A DNA stretch of 64,000 nt, taken from contig JANHCV010000002.1 of NCBI GenBank assembly GCA_025594325.1, forward strand, positions 372,001-436,000, read 5' to 3'. Under the pieces are notes generated by a model. It did not search any database. It saw only the letters and a list, made by a program, of their open reading frames with translations, and had not been told where the DNA came from. The stretch comes from Blastocladiella emersonii ATCC 22665 (lineage: Eukaryota; Blastocladiomycota; Blastocladiomycetes; Blastocladiales; Blastocladiaceae). How positions within the stretch are numbered: the stretch's first letter is position 1; each line of letters opens with the position of its first letter. Made by a program: the position numbers and the translations under genes. Positions 51,537 through 61,977 of the stretch are shown one piece after another.

Positions 51537-52524
51537 TCAGCGATCTTGCTCCTCGGTAATCGACATAAACGACAGCGCGTACATGCCGCGGGGATGCGAC
51601 GCGTTGACCGAGCCCGGCCGCGACTGCTGGTGCGCGCTAACGATGCTGTGCACGGCCGACGGGTCCCTGCGGCAGGGAAAGCGATAAGCTGCGTCCACGT
51701 CGTCCCGGCAAGGCATTTCAAGTCAAGCTCCTCGTCCTTGTCACTCCGAAGGTTAGAAGAGAAGTCGAGGTGGGTCAGCGAAGGGCGCTCGCGGCCGGCA
51801 AGAGCGAACAAGGCGACAACGCTGTTGCACACGTTGAGGAGCCGGAGCCGCTGGAGGACCGGTGGGAGTTTGTCAAAGATCGCGTATAATCCTTTGACAC
51901 TGAGTCGCATGTTTTCGCTGAGGTCCAGGATCGTCAGCGTGCGAGGGAGATGGCGAGCAAGCACCACCACGCCATAATTGGATATGTCATTGCCAGAAAG
52001 ACGTAACTCGAGCAGCTTCGACGGTAACTTGGGAGCAATCACGGCCGCGCCAGCACTGCGAATCGAGCAATTGTGAATGGAAAGCGCATCGAGCGAGCCA
52101 CACAACCCGGCACCCAAGAACCGGAGCGCGTCGGCATCCAGATCCCACTCAACGATCTTCAGTGAGGTTAAGAAGGTTGGTAGATACGCGAGTGAGCAGC
52201 CCGCAGCGAGGGTCTGAGGTCTTCGTCCTCCAGGGACAGTGATGCGAGTGCCACCGGGAGCCATGGGCCTGCATTCGCGGAGCACCGGTGCGCGAGTCAG
52301 TTCGACTTGAGGTCGAGCGCGGGAAGCGATGGCGGAAGATCAAGCATGCGGAATCGTTCCCAGTTCAATTCAACCATATTGAGGGCCAGCGACGTGATGG
52401 TACGTCCGGGGACCGCAAATGCTCGATTGAGCGAAGCAATGCCGTCGACCGACACACGTTTCCTCGTGAGATCGACGCGATGGGAAGACATGAAAGGAGT
52501 GGACTCGAGTCGGCGGCGGACCAT
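51537..52524 (-). pseudogene. decayed leucine-rich repeat gene
   Basis: Ribonuclease-inhibitor-like LRRs in the minus strand: LLELRLSGNDISNYGVVVLA, then TLTILDLSENMRLSVKGL and SLTHLDFSSN. The reading is broken by an in-frame TGA at 52297-52299, a frameshift near 52205 and another near 51710, after which AVHSIVSAHQQSRPGSVNA and a natural-looking end MYALSFMSITEEQDR follow. The piece starting at 52524 is in the same frame as the ankyrin-like gene upstream, 51 bp past its TAG, so the two may once have been one gene. Confidence 0.55.
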
Positions 52525-52575
52525 TTCGCATTCATCGTCCCCCTCCGCGACGCGAGACCCAAGCGCAATCGTTCC

Positions 52576-53049
52576 CTATAGTTTGTTGATTAGATTCATT
52601 GCGTAAGGGGAGGGAAAAAGCATCGCACGCACCCGAGAGAGGTGAGCCGGAAGGTCGCGGTATTTGAGGGCGAGCCCCGAGTCGCGCCAAAAGTCAAGCA
52701 CGTCATAAAGTTCCCTTTCGGCGGCTAGCTCGAGCGCGTTGTGTGTGTACTCAAGAGGGAGTCCGTGAAACACGTGGAAGCGCAGAAGATCGACGCGCCC
52801 GCTGGCACTCGCCTCGTCGGCGGAAACGCTTAAAACGAGGCGCTCAATCGCCCGGACGACTCCGGGTATCTGTGCACGAAGCATAACTCGAGAATAGGCC
52901 GAGAGCGGGCGAATGTCTGTCGCGACGCCGTCGCCGTGCAAGCGAACCGCTTCGACGAGGATTCGCTCGACGAGCTCGGGAATAGCAAGAGTAGGTTGAC
53001 GATGCATCAAGTCGGGGAGCTCCATGGTGCCTTTCGGGGCAGTACTCAT
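52576..53049 (-). CDS. short ankyrin-like protein, possibly truncated
   Basis: 157 residues. It starts with an F-box-like segment (LAIPELVERILVEAVRL) and ends with an ankyrin-like pair: RVDLLRFHVFHGLPLEYTHN, then LYDVLDFWRDSGLALKYRD, the W-x-x-SGL signature also found in 45414-46664. It is much shorter than that 416-residue relative, so it may be the surviving 5' end of a longer gene. It shares an 18-bp upstream sequence with the metallopeptidase gene at 60112. Function unknown, presumably protein binding. Confidence 0.5.
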   Translation of the reverse strand: MSTAPKGTMELPDLMHRQPTLAIPELVERILVEAVRLHGDGVATDIRPLSAYSRVMLRAQIPGVVRAIERLVLSVSADEASASGRVDLLRFHVFHGLPLEYTHNALELAAERELYDVLDFWRDSGLALKYRDLPAHLSRVRAMLFPSPYAMNLINKL

Positions 53050-53135
53050 CCGTTGGCGGGGAGAAGCGGTAAGACGGGAGCGAAGCGACGCGTTGTTCGT
53101 GCGGCGTGACCTCGGAACTATGGACTCCGATCAGA

Positions 53136-53153
53136 GACAAAAGCCAAGTCGCG
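53136..53153 (-). promoter_or_regulatory. 18-bp sequence shared by two promoters
   Basis: On the minus strand CGCGACTTGGCTTTTGTC, 86 bp upstream of the ankyrin-like gene. It is identical to 59927-59944 upstream of the metallopeptidase gene, and both are flanked upstream by GGAA-ACGTGT-C and GACGCG-type sequences. Confidence 0.5.
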
Positions 53154-56100
53154 TTTTTCGGACACGTTCCGGACGCGTTCGGAAAGGGTTTTGTCGCGCG
53201 CGTGACCGAACGCGTCTGCGGTGCGTTCGAAGTTTTTCCGCTCCTCTCTGAGCAGGCAGGACGAGCGACCACCGCCGCGCGGCGACGCTCGCTCCCCCTT
53301 GCACTCACTCGCTCAGTCGCCCATGGATCTCGTACAGCGTAAATGATATGAATCTTCATGGATGATCGTCGAGATGCTGAGCTTATGTCTACTGCGGGCT
53401 GCGTGGCGTTCTGATCCCGCCTCCCCAAGCGTGGGGGCACCAAGCAGCGGCCGACTCTCCGCAACGGCCTCGCGCCTGGTTCTTGAGAAGTTATGGCTCC
53501 ATGAGTGGTCACGAACGCGTCGGCGGGTTGCACCGTGCTGCCCGGGTCGCTCGCCAGCGCGGATCGGACGACGCGCCACTTCTTGAGCCATGTTGCGAAG
53601 ACCGCTGCGGTCGTGAACGAGCGCCGCGCCCGAGCTGACCTTCGTAGCACAAGTGACCGTGTCTCGCTCGTCTGGGCTCGCTCGAACAGACTGCGTGCGT
53701 GCGACGGCGACGGGTGGCGCCCGCTTCGTGGGAAGCGTGGAGGGCTGCGCGTGACGGCAGCCACTCGAGCGCTCGCGGCGCCGGCGGGCAACCCGGAGTG
53801 GAGGGCAGCAGCGACCACTTGTTAGCGTCTTCGCAAGCGCCAGCAACGTCGCTTGTAAGCTGGAGCGTCGGGGAACCTTATTTTGACGCGGCTGAGCCGG
53901 TACGCGGTACAAACATCGTACGCCGAGACCGTGTGTTCTTCTCCACGTCGCGAGCGATGTACACGACCGCGGAGGCTGCTCCCGCCGACGGTGACGCGCT
54001 ATAACGTTGCGGGCGAGCCTAAGCGGGTCCCCGCCGCTTCGATCTTGGCGCGCTCGTGTTGCAGCCAGCTCCAGTTGCTCCACATCACGCGAAGCGCTAC
54101 ATTTGTACCACGACGGAATCGGCGCGGACCTTGGTGGGTCCTTTGGCCGCGTATCGTCAAGGACGACCACGTACACGTGAACCGAGGCGGGGATGGTTTC
54201 TCCTGTGCGATTGCTGCAGCGACGCACGCCGTCGGGGCCAAGGAACTCACTGACCTAGCCGATCCGTACTCTGCCGAGCAGTCGTTCATCGAGCTTCAAG
54301 TCAAGTTCAGCAACGTTGTTGCCGATGCACCACGCACGCACTCGCCGCCGACCCGGCCGCTGCGAACCGCTCGCTGCTGTTCTGCATCTCCTTGCCCACG
54401 AACCTGGCCGCCGCGAGCTGTTAGCTGTTCCGCGTGCTCTCGCTCACGGGCATCAATCGATTTGAGCTGTCGGACCGCGCGTTTGCGATTTGGCGCCACG
54501 TGGTTGGATTGTACTCTCTCGCCGGCATCGTCGCGGAGCACCACGTCAACAAGGACCGCTTAATGTCTATAGTCATTAAGCATGCTCGCTCCGTCCTCAG
54601 GTTTCGCGGTCGAAACCCTCTAGGACAGCCACGAGAACCCCGTCGCGACCCGCTTCCGCTGAGCTGGCAACGCAGTGCCGCCCAATCCCTCGTACCTCGA
54701 CTCGCTTACACGATAAGCATCAGGTCATAGGTCATGCGCATTTCACAAGAGCACGCACGATCTCTACTTCTTCTCGGATCAGGGCCTCGCCCATACGTCC
54801 GCTCATCGTCTCCTTGTCTGTCGGATCCGTGCGAACGCGCTCGGATTCTCTTCATGGCCACGGCCATCGCCTTAGTCGGCGGTCATCGAGGCGGCTTCAA
54901 CGCGTTTTCTTCCCTCCTATTTGCGTCTGTCCTGCCGTAGATTTAAAACCGTGAAAGGTTAACCTTTTTTTAACTCCCGAAGACTTGAATAGAGTACCCA
55001 CGTACATCACTTGCACCACGCTCGAACCCGCAACGCCGCGATTAGTCAACGTGACCAAGGCGAGGCGCGTTGCGCCACATCGCCGTGTGAGGCGCGGTCC
55101 CAGGGACTTAAAGTGCTACGGGACGTATGCCGCGCTCGCGGCCAACGAGTCGGCGCTTCGCTTCATTGCAGCGTATTCCCGACGACCTGCTCACGCTACC
55201 CGCCGGCGCCGACGTCGCCGCCACGATGTACTCGCGATTGCGTGTCTCGTTTATGACTCGGCGACGCAAGCACTCTCGTGAACCCCTTCGCCAGCCCTGC
55301 GCATCCCTTCATCACTATCCGGGCTACGGAAACGCACAACGTGATGATCGAGGTCATGGTCGCGCTGAAGGTGAACAGCGCAACGGCGGTCACGGCCAAC
55401 ATGGTTGTGCACGACGAGCCCAACTCGGTCCTCCCCATCATATTCATAAATGGCTGCACTGACGAGTTTGTCGTCGCTCTCGCTATGCTGCTGCCGCCCT
55501 TCACAAACGGCGTGAACAGCGCCGTTTGTGAAGGGCGGCAGCGGCGAGACCGAGAATCGGCGGCGCTCGTCTTGCAAAGGGCCACGGCTCAGTTTGAAGA
55601 GCGCTTTGTCGACTACACCGCGCTTACTCGCAAGCGAGGCAATGAGGCGCGAGCGGCGAGCCCGGCGGCACCAACACTATGACGATGCAGTCCACTTGAC
55701 CAGGCCTCAACGGCGTTCGGCCGCCGCCAACGCTCCTCGGCGAGCTGTATTACAAGTGCCTTCTCGCGCGCGTCGAGCTAGAGTGGACGAACGTGCAGGA
55801 GATTGAGACTCTGCGACTAGCACCCGCTGCTGGTGCAGGTCCACGGCTCCCTTGCTGGCTCCCGCATTCGCCATGAAGCCATTCTCCCTCTCCAATTGTC
55901 ACGCTACGACAAGACAGTCGGGCAACCCTTGTACTTCGAAGCTCGTACTGAGGCGAGCGAAGAGTTGCGAGGTCGAAGCGTTGCTACGTTTTCTATCAGG
56001 GCAAGCACTTCCAATCCAACGGCCGGCCGGCGTCGCGCGGGCGCGCGTTGGTCGCGGTGGTCCTGCTGGTGCTGCTGCTCGGCCAGGTCCTGGTCCTTGT

Positions 56101-56571
56101 GCTGTGTGCGTCGTCGCGCTGCCCGTGAGCACGCCCGCGCCCAGCTTGACGCGCCAGCTTGCAGGCACCCGCGGTAGTGGCGCGAGTGGCTCGTCGCGCT
56201 GCTGCTCCTGTTGTTGCGGCTCGGCCGCCGCGGCAACGGCGCTCGTGAGTGACGACTGCTCCACGAGGTGCGAGACGTGCGGCAGCCACAGTCCGACGCG
56301 GACCTCGTGGTCCGCCAGAGACACGACCTGCACGACTATGGTACGCAGCAGCAGCGGCGACTGTAGTCAGGCGACGACCACATACCGCGCGCGGGGCTCA
56401 GTGGCGCGGGAGCTTGCGTCCGCCTCGGTTCGCGCCACGCACGCGCGGCACGCGGCGCGGGATCTTGGCCTCGATGGCGGCCTGGGCCGCGGCGCCGGCG
56501 GCGCGTTGCTGCTGCTGGTTTGGCGTCGCGGGCGCGATCTCGGGCACCTAGGCGTGCACTGGCTTCACGTA
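53154..56571. other. 3.4-kb region of decayed sequence
   Basis: No intact gene. Plus-strand pieces look like former coding sequence without a recognisable family: ELTDLADPYSAEQSFIELQV near 54240, RFELSDRAFAIWRHVVGLYS near 54460, MIEVMVALKVNSATAVTANM near 55345 and LGELYYKCLLARVELEW near 55735, separated by stops and frame changes. It contains a perfect 23-bp hairpin at 55490-55542. Confidence 0.4.
55490..55542. repeat. perfect 23-bp inverted repeat, 7-nt loop
   Basis: Arms at 55490-55512 and 55520-55542 around the loop TGAACAG; the core is CCGCCCTTCACAAACGGCG and its exact complement. Symmetry ends at the next base on each side. It sits in decayed, apparently formerly coding sequence. Confidence 0.9.
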
Positions 56572-57660
56572 CTAGTTGACGCCGTCGTTAAGCACCACGC
56601 ACGACTTGAGGCGGTGCAGCGACTCGGGTCCTACAAGCTGCCCGGCGAACCGCGTCGCGCTCGCGACAATCGCTTGTTCGAGCGTCGGTCCGTCCGCGAT
56701 CGCGCCGCCAACGAGGTCCTGCGCGGGTCGCCGCTGCTGCTCTGTCGCGGGCGATGAGACGCCGAGGAGCGACTTGACGCGGGTGACGACCAACGCGCGG
56801 ATCCCGCCGACCAGCTCAGCGACGCGGCCAGGCGCGTGGTTGGGGCACACGGCGTAATGCGCCTGCGAGTCGACCGCGCCGCACGTACACTTGTCGCCGT
56901 GCACGAACCGGGTCGGGTACAGCGCGTACTGGCCCTGGCGCGACGGCCGGATGCCCGTGGCCGCCTTGAGCGCGACTCCCGTCATCCCGTTCTGCTCTCG
57001 CAACGTCTCGCGGGCGAGCGGCTTGGTCCCGCCGTGGATCGCAAGCGACGTCGCGAGCCAGTCCACGCCGTCGGCGACCGCGTCGGCGCCCTGCAGCGTG
57101 CCCGTGACACCCGTACCGTCCTGCTGCTGCTGCGCGAGCACCATGGCCGCCCGCGTCGCGCACTCGGCCTTGAAGCGGCGCGCGATAAAGTTGCGCAGGT
57201 CCGAGCACACGGGCACGCCCTTGAAGTGCAGCGCGTGCGGTTCGGCGACCAGCGCACGGATACCCGGGCACACGCGCGCCGTGTCCTTGCCGCGGTCGCG
57301 CTCCGCCGCGCCCATGGACGTGAGCACGTCAGTCGTCATTTTGCCAAACTCGCCGTTGTGGCCCTTGACCCACTTGAGCGTCAGCGGGAGCCCGCGGCCC
57401 TCGAGCGCGACGCGCATCGCCGCCCACATGTCCGAGTACTGCGCGCGGATGTGCTTGCGCAGCTGCGTCTCGGCGGCTGCTGCAGATGCGTGATGGCGGC
57501 CGCAATGAGCGCCTGTGAGTTGATGAGCACGTGCAGCGCGGTGCACGGCACGGCGTGGTTCATGGCAAGCAGCAGCGCATACAGCTCTCTGCGCGTCGAC
57601 GAGTGTGGCCAGGGCGGCCACGAGCTGACGCGTACCACGCTGTCGCGACGGCGCAGCCCG
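56572..57660 (-). pseudogene. non-LTR retrotransposon remnant (RNase H end)
   Basis: In the minus strand, the first RNase H part (SSTRRELYALLLAM, with the conserved Glu, and LHVLINSQALIAAAI) is in one frame. After a frameshift near 57485 the next frame carries TLKWVKGHNG and, later, a Cys/His cluster CTCGAVDSQAHYAVCPNHAP, which follows RNase H in many LINE-type elements. The aspartate usual in T-DSQ is Asn here, so the enzyme would be dead even without the shift. The first RNase H strand and the whole reverse transcriptase are missing. The frame continues past two stop codons to about 56405. Confidence 0.65.
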
Positions 57661-57889
57661 TGGACTCGTGCAGCACTAGAGCAGAGCAGCGACGAACCGG
57701 CGTGTGCAGCACTGGAACGGGTCGGCAACGAATCGGAGCGCGTCGCGTGCGCGCGGGGGCGACGCGCGGGCGCGCTTCGACTCGGAACACAGGCGGTGCA
57801 TTCAAAGCTACACACGGTGCTTTGTCGTACACGGAAACAAGCCGGGAGCGTTCCCGTTTGACGATCAGTTGCTGCGCGCGACGACGCCG

Positions 57890-59290
57890 TGATGCGGAAA
57901 GCCACCGCTCCTCCTACGGCGGGCGGGGCACCCTTGCGCCGCCAGAACAAAGCAGCGAGATACCAGGAGCATCCTCAAAGTGTTGTGAACATCGAAGCCC
58001 ACTGCGGTGGCGTACACGGCCGAACGACGCGAGCGACGGGCGGGGACGTCGTCGACCCGCTTCCGCGGACGAGCGAGCGGTCGCGCTTCTCCACCGGCTA
58101 GCGCAGACCGACGAACGAGCGTATAGACGAAGGCTAGCGAGCGAGGAACGCCACCGTCTACCGATCGGGCACGGCGCGAGGCGACGTGGTGTTGCTGAAC
58201 GCCACCGCTTCTTTGGCGACATGCGGCGCACGGCACACCCTTACGCCACCAGCACGAAGCGGCGGGATACCGGGAGCGTCTCCAACACGTCGCGCCCGTT
58301 GAATCTCGCCGCCGTAGCGCACGCAGCCGATTGATGCGAGCGACGGGCGGAGACGTCACCGCTTCCCTTGCGACGCGCGGCGCACGGCGCGCTCTTGTGC
58401 CACCAGCACGGAGCAGCGAGATACCGGCAGCGTCCCCGACAGGTTGCGCTCGTCGAGCTCTGCTGCCGTAGCACACACGGCCAATCAACGCGAGCGACGG
58501 GCGGGGACGTCGCCGGCCTGCTCCTGCGGACGAGAGAGCGGTTGCACGTCCCAAAGGATCGGCGCAGACCGACGAACGAACGTACGGAAGCTAGACAACG
58601 AGCGGGGAACGCTACCACCCGCCGAACGGTCGCGGCGCGAGGCGACGCCATGGTGCGGAGCGACACCGCTCCTCTCGCTGCGCACGGTACGCGTTCTTGC
58701 GCCGCGAGCACGAAGCAGCGACGTACCGGGAGCGTCTCCAACATGTTGCGGTTCTCGAACACCGCCGCCGTCGCTCGCGCTGGCTGGCCGCGTGCGCGAC
58801 GGGCAGGGATGTCGCCGAGCCGCTCCCGCGAAAAAGCGAGCGGTCGCACGTCCCCAGCGGCTAGCGCAGACCGATGAGCGAACGCACGAAGGCAAGCCGG
58901 CGAGCAGGGAACGCTACCACCCTCCGAACGGTCGTGGCGCGAGACGACGGCGTGGTGCGGAACGCCACCGCTCCTCTCGCTGCGCACGGTACGCGATCTT
59001 GTGACGCGAGCACGAAGCGGCGACGCACCGGGAGCGTCTCCAACATGTTGCGCTCCTCGAACACCGCCGTCGTAGCACACGCGGCCTAATCGACGCGAGC
59101 GACGGGCGGGAACATCGCCGACCCGCTCCCGCGGACGAGCGAGCGGTCGCACGTCCCCAGCGACTAGCGCAGACCGACGAACAAACGTATGGAAGCAAGA
59201 CAGCAAGCGGGAAGCGCCACCGCCCGCCGATCGGACTCGGCGCGCGGAGCCACCGTGTCGCGGACCGTTTCCGCCGCGCTGCGCAACCCG
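57890..59290. repeat. tandem array, about 302-bp unit
   Basis: The marker GCGCAGACCGA recurs at about 58101, 58563, 58865 and 59166, and GCGACGGGC-G at about 58033, 58340, 58494, 58797 and 59099. The spacing is 302-307 bp, with one half-size unit of about 154 bp between 58340 and 58494. There are about four and a half copies with scattered base changes. Frames through it keep changing, so it is not coding. It directly abuts the retroelement remnant. Confidence 0.85.
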
Positions 59291-59686
59291 CCGCGTGCAC
59301 GGGCGCATGCAGTACGACGCAACGAACAGGGGAACCGGCTCGGGCAAGCATGGCGCGCGAGCTCGTCGCCATGACGGGTACGGCCAGGCGCGCGCGAGAT
59401 CGGACCGCCGTCAAGTCGTCGTCGCGCACGGGCGGTCGTGCTACTGCCGCAGCCTCAAGGACCAACATAACCGATACCTCGGACGTGTGCATACAGATAG
59501 GAGCGCATGCCGTCGGCGCTAGCGCGCGGAGTCGCTCGCGGACCGCGAACCGGCCAACTCTCGCTAGCGCGCACGCTGGCGTCTCATCTGACAGGCTCAC
59601 GATCAAGCAGTAGCAAGGGTAACGCAAGAAACTTCATGTATCATTCATTCGCAGCTGCATGGGAGGGGAGTAGAGAGCGTTACATG

Positions 59687-59730
59687 GCTGTCTCGCAGCT
59701 GCGGAGAGCGAGCGTGCGCTGCGAGACAGC
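59687..59730. repeat. 13-bp perfect inverted repeat
   Basis: GCTGTCTCGCAGC at 59687-59699 and its exact complement at 59718-59730, with an 18-nt loop. Confidence 0.7.
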
Positions 59731-59926
59731 TGGCCGCTTCAGGCAGGGGCGCGGAAAAACAAACGCGGCAGAAGGCGGCGAACGCGCCGATTGGCCAGAG
59801 GGGTTTTGTCAACCGCCACGTCGCGCGAATCGCGTTCCGAAAAGCGCGTTTGCTCATGTGGTGTGGCGCCGCTGAATGCTGATTGGTCGGAAACGTGTTC
59901 AGGACGCGAGCGGACGCGAAGACGCA

Positions 59927-59944
59927 CGCGACTTGGCTTTTGTC
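59927..59944 (+). promoter_or_regulatory. 18-bp sequence shared by two promoters
   Basis: CGCGACTTGGCTTTTGTC, 167 bp before the metallopeptidase ATG, identical to the copy before the ankyrin-like gene (53136-53153) and in the same orientation relative to its gene. Confidence 0.5.
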
Positions 59945-60111
59945 CCCGATGCGCCGCCATACGGAACCACACGGGGGCGGGCGGCAAACGGCTGCGCCGC
60001 TGTGCTCGGCCGATCGATCTGATGAAGTCCGCCTGGCCACCCTCCCTCCCCCTCCCTCCAACAACACCGAGCCCACTCACTAGAGGGCAAAGTATACCCA
60101 TATCACATACC

Positions 60112-61806
60112 ATGCATCTGTCTTCCACGCGAGCCGCACCTCGCCGCAGCAAGCCCGCGCGGCTGCCCGTCCTCGCGGCGCTCGTCCTCGCCCTTCTCGT
60201 CCTCGTCGCGTCCCCGGCCACCGACGCCTCCCCGCTGTCGACGGCGCGCTTCCTGCGCAACCTGCCCGATGCACCCAGTACCGTCCCATTCCTGTCCCGC
60301 GCCAACGCGGCCGCGCTGCGCGTGGGCGCGTGGCTGACGTCGCCCGTCGACGGCGCGGCGTTCCGATACCAGCGCGCGCTGACGGGCGGGAGCGGCGCGT
60401 TCCAGTTCGATCTGACGTGCGACGCGCCCGCCGGCACGCCCTCAACCGGCCTCGGCGTGTGCGCAACCGCGGAAAAGGCGCTACAGCGTGCGGCGGCGCG
60501 GCTCGCGAGCGAGTGGGCGTTCCGGCGCACCGTGCGCGTTGCCGTGAGCCTGTTCCTGCCGAAACCCGACTCGGCGACGACGCTGGGCGTGGCGAACCCG
60601 TCGGCGCGGTTCCCCGTGCGCCACCGCGACGACAAGGCCGTGTACCTGTACCCGACGGCGCTGCTCAAGCAGGGCGACTGGCCCGAGATTGACAAGGGCC
60701 AGGTCGAGTGGCCGAGCTACGATATTCTCGCGCAGTTCAACTCGGCGCGCGACTGGTGGGTCGCGGACGCGGGCGCGCCGATCGCGCAGACGCAGCGCGA
60801 CCTTGAGCTCGTCATGACGCACGAGCTGCTGCACGGGCTCGGGCTCGGCGACGACACGCTCATGGCGACGCCCGTCACCTCCCAGACCCCGCTGCGCCTC
60901 GCGCCGCTGTGGGACTCGACGCCCGCGTCGGTCCAGCCGCCGCCCATGGATACCCCGAGCCAGCTGACGTGGGCGGGCGACGACTTTTACCGGTTCACGG
61001 CGCCGTCGATCTGGAACCGGTTCACGGTCCTCGACGGCCGCCCCGTCGCCGCGCGCACCGCGCCGCTCGCCGCCGCCTTCACGCGCCTCACGCAGTCGGG
61101 CAAGCTGACGTCCACGTCGACGTCCGGCCGCACCGAGGGCAACGTGCGGTACGCCGCCGTCGACGTGCTGAACGCGCTGCTCGCCGACAAGCCGAGCGAG
61201 GCGCTGATGGCGGATCTCGGTAAGCTGGCCACGACGCCCGGCGCGCTCGTGTTCGACGCTGCGGCCTGGCCGCCTTCGGCCGCCCGCGTCTCGGGCGTCC
61301 CGCGCATCCAGCTCGAAACCGCCGCGGCGTACTCGGCAGGCACCTCGCTCGTGCACCTGGCCGCGTCCGCGTCGGCCGACGGGCCCGACTTTCTCATGAC
61401 GGGCCGCGTGCGCACGGGGACCGACTTCAACGCGACGATCGGCGCGCTGCGCGCGCCCGCGTCCGGGATCGGACCGCTCGCCAAGGCCATGGTCACCGCG
61501 CTCGGGTACACGCCGCGGCCCGCGGCGGGGAAGAGCGTGCAGTACACGGAGTTTGCCAAGCACGCCGATCTCCTGCCCGAGGCACTCCGCGAGCCGTCGG
61601 CGACGCGCGCGGTGCCGGGCGCGCCCGACGATGCCGCCGCGGGATCGACGTCGCAGGCCAAGAGCGTGCCCGGCAGCAGCGGCGACAAGGCGGACGGGAC
61701 GCAGAAGGCGAGCTCGCCCACTTCGGCGGCGGCGGGATCGCGCGGGTCCGTCAAGGTCTGGACCGCGATCCTGGTCTTGGCCGTGATGGCCATCGCGTCG
61801 TCATAG
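60112..61806 (+). CDS. putative secreted, membrane-anchored zinc metallopeptidase
   Basis: 564 residues in one exon. A signal peptide is visible (residues 18-40, LPVLAALVLALLVLVASPAT) and the C-terminus ends in a hydrophobic segment after a Ser/Gly/Lys-rich stretch (VWTAILVLAVMAIASS), like a GPI-anchor signal. VMTHELLHGLGLGD carries the zinc-binding HExxHxxG motif (His237, Glu238, His241), so metallopeptidase activity is likely; the third ligand is not certain. Conserved-looking blocks precede it (YLYPTALLKQGDWPEI, SYDILAQFNSARDWW). I do not recognise the exact family. It is convergent with the carboxypeptidase gene, 171 bp apart, so the locus may serve extracellular protein breakdown. Confidence 0.72.
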   Translation: MHLSSTRAAPRRSKPARLPVLAALVLALLVLVASPATDASPLSTARFLRNLPDAPSTVPFLSRANAAALRVGAWLTSPVDGAAFRYQRALTGGSGAFQFDLTCDAPAGTPSTGLGVCATAEKALQRAAARLASEWAFRRTVRVAVSLFLPKPDSATTLGVANPSARFPVRHRDDKAVYLYPTALLKQGDWPEIDKGQVEWPSYDILAQFNSARDWWVADAGAPIAQTQRDLELVMTHELLHGLGLGDDTLMATPVTSQTPLRLAPLWDSTPASVQPPPMDTPSQLTWAGDDFYRFTAPSIWNRFTVLDGRPVAARTAPLAAAFTRLTQSGKLTSTSTSGRTEGNVRYAAVDVLNALLADKPSEALMADLGKLATTPGALVFDAAAWPPSAARVSGVPRIQLETAAAYSAGTSLVHLAASASADGPDFLMTGRVRTGTDFNATIGALRAPASGIGPLAKAMVTALGYTPRPAAGKSVQYTEFAKHADLLPEALREPSATRAVPGAPDDAAAGSTSQAKSVPGSSGDKADGTQKASSPTSAAAGSRGSVKVWTAILVLAVMAIASS

Positions 61807-61977
61807 GCGCACCCTAGCTTCCTTATCTGTAGTGAAAATCGGATACCCCTCAGTATTGTAGCGAATAGCATATCGTATCTTTCCCCCCTTCTCTCGTGAA
61901 TGGCATGGCGCGTGTATGAGTGAATGATGATGGCGTGCAACTAGTGAAGCGTGTGATGGTATGAATGGGGAAAGTGA

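Larger units (their letters stand above)
59291..60111. other. upstream region of the metallopeptidase gene
   Basis: No gene seen. It contains a 13-bp hairpin at 59687-59730, two ATTGG (inverted CCAAT) boxes near 59790 and 59883, and the 18-bp element at 59927. Confidence 0.4.

Noticed and set aside
53883-54563. A 226-codon gene in the decayed region
   Set aside because: Coding-like pieces are interrupted by frame changes and match no family I can name.
57889-59347. Arg-rich proteins encoded in the 302-bp array
   Set aside because: Open frames differ from unit to unit and have no conserved protein sequence; the repetition is at DNA level.
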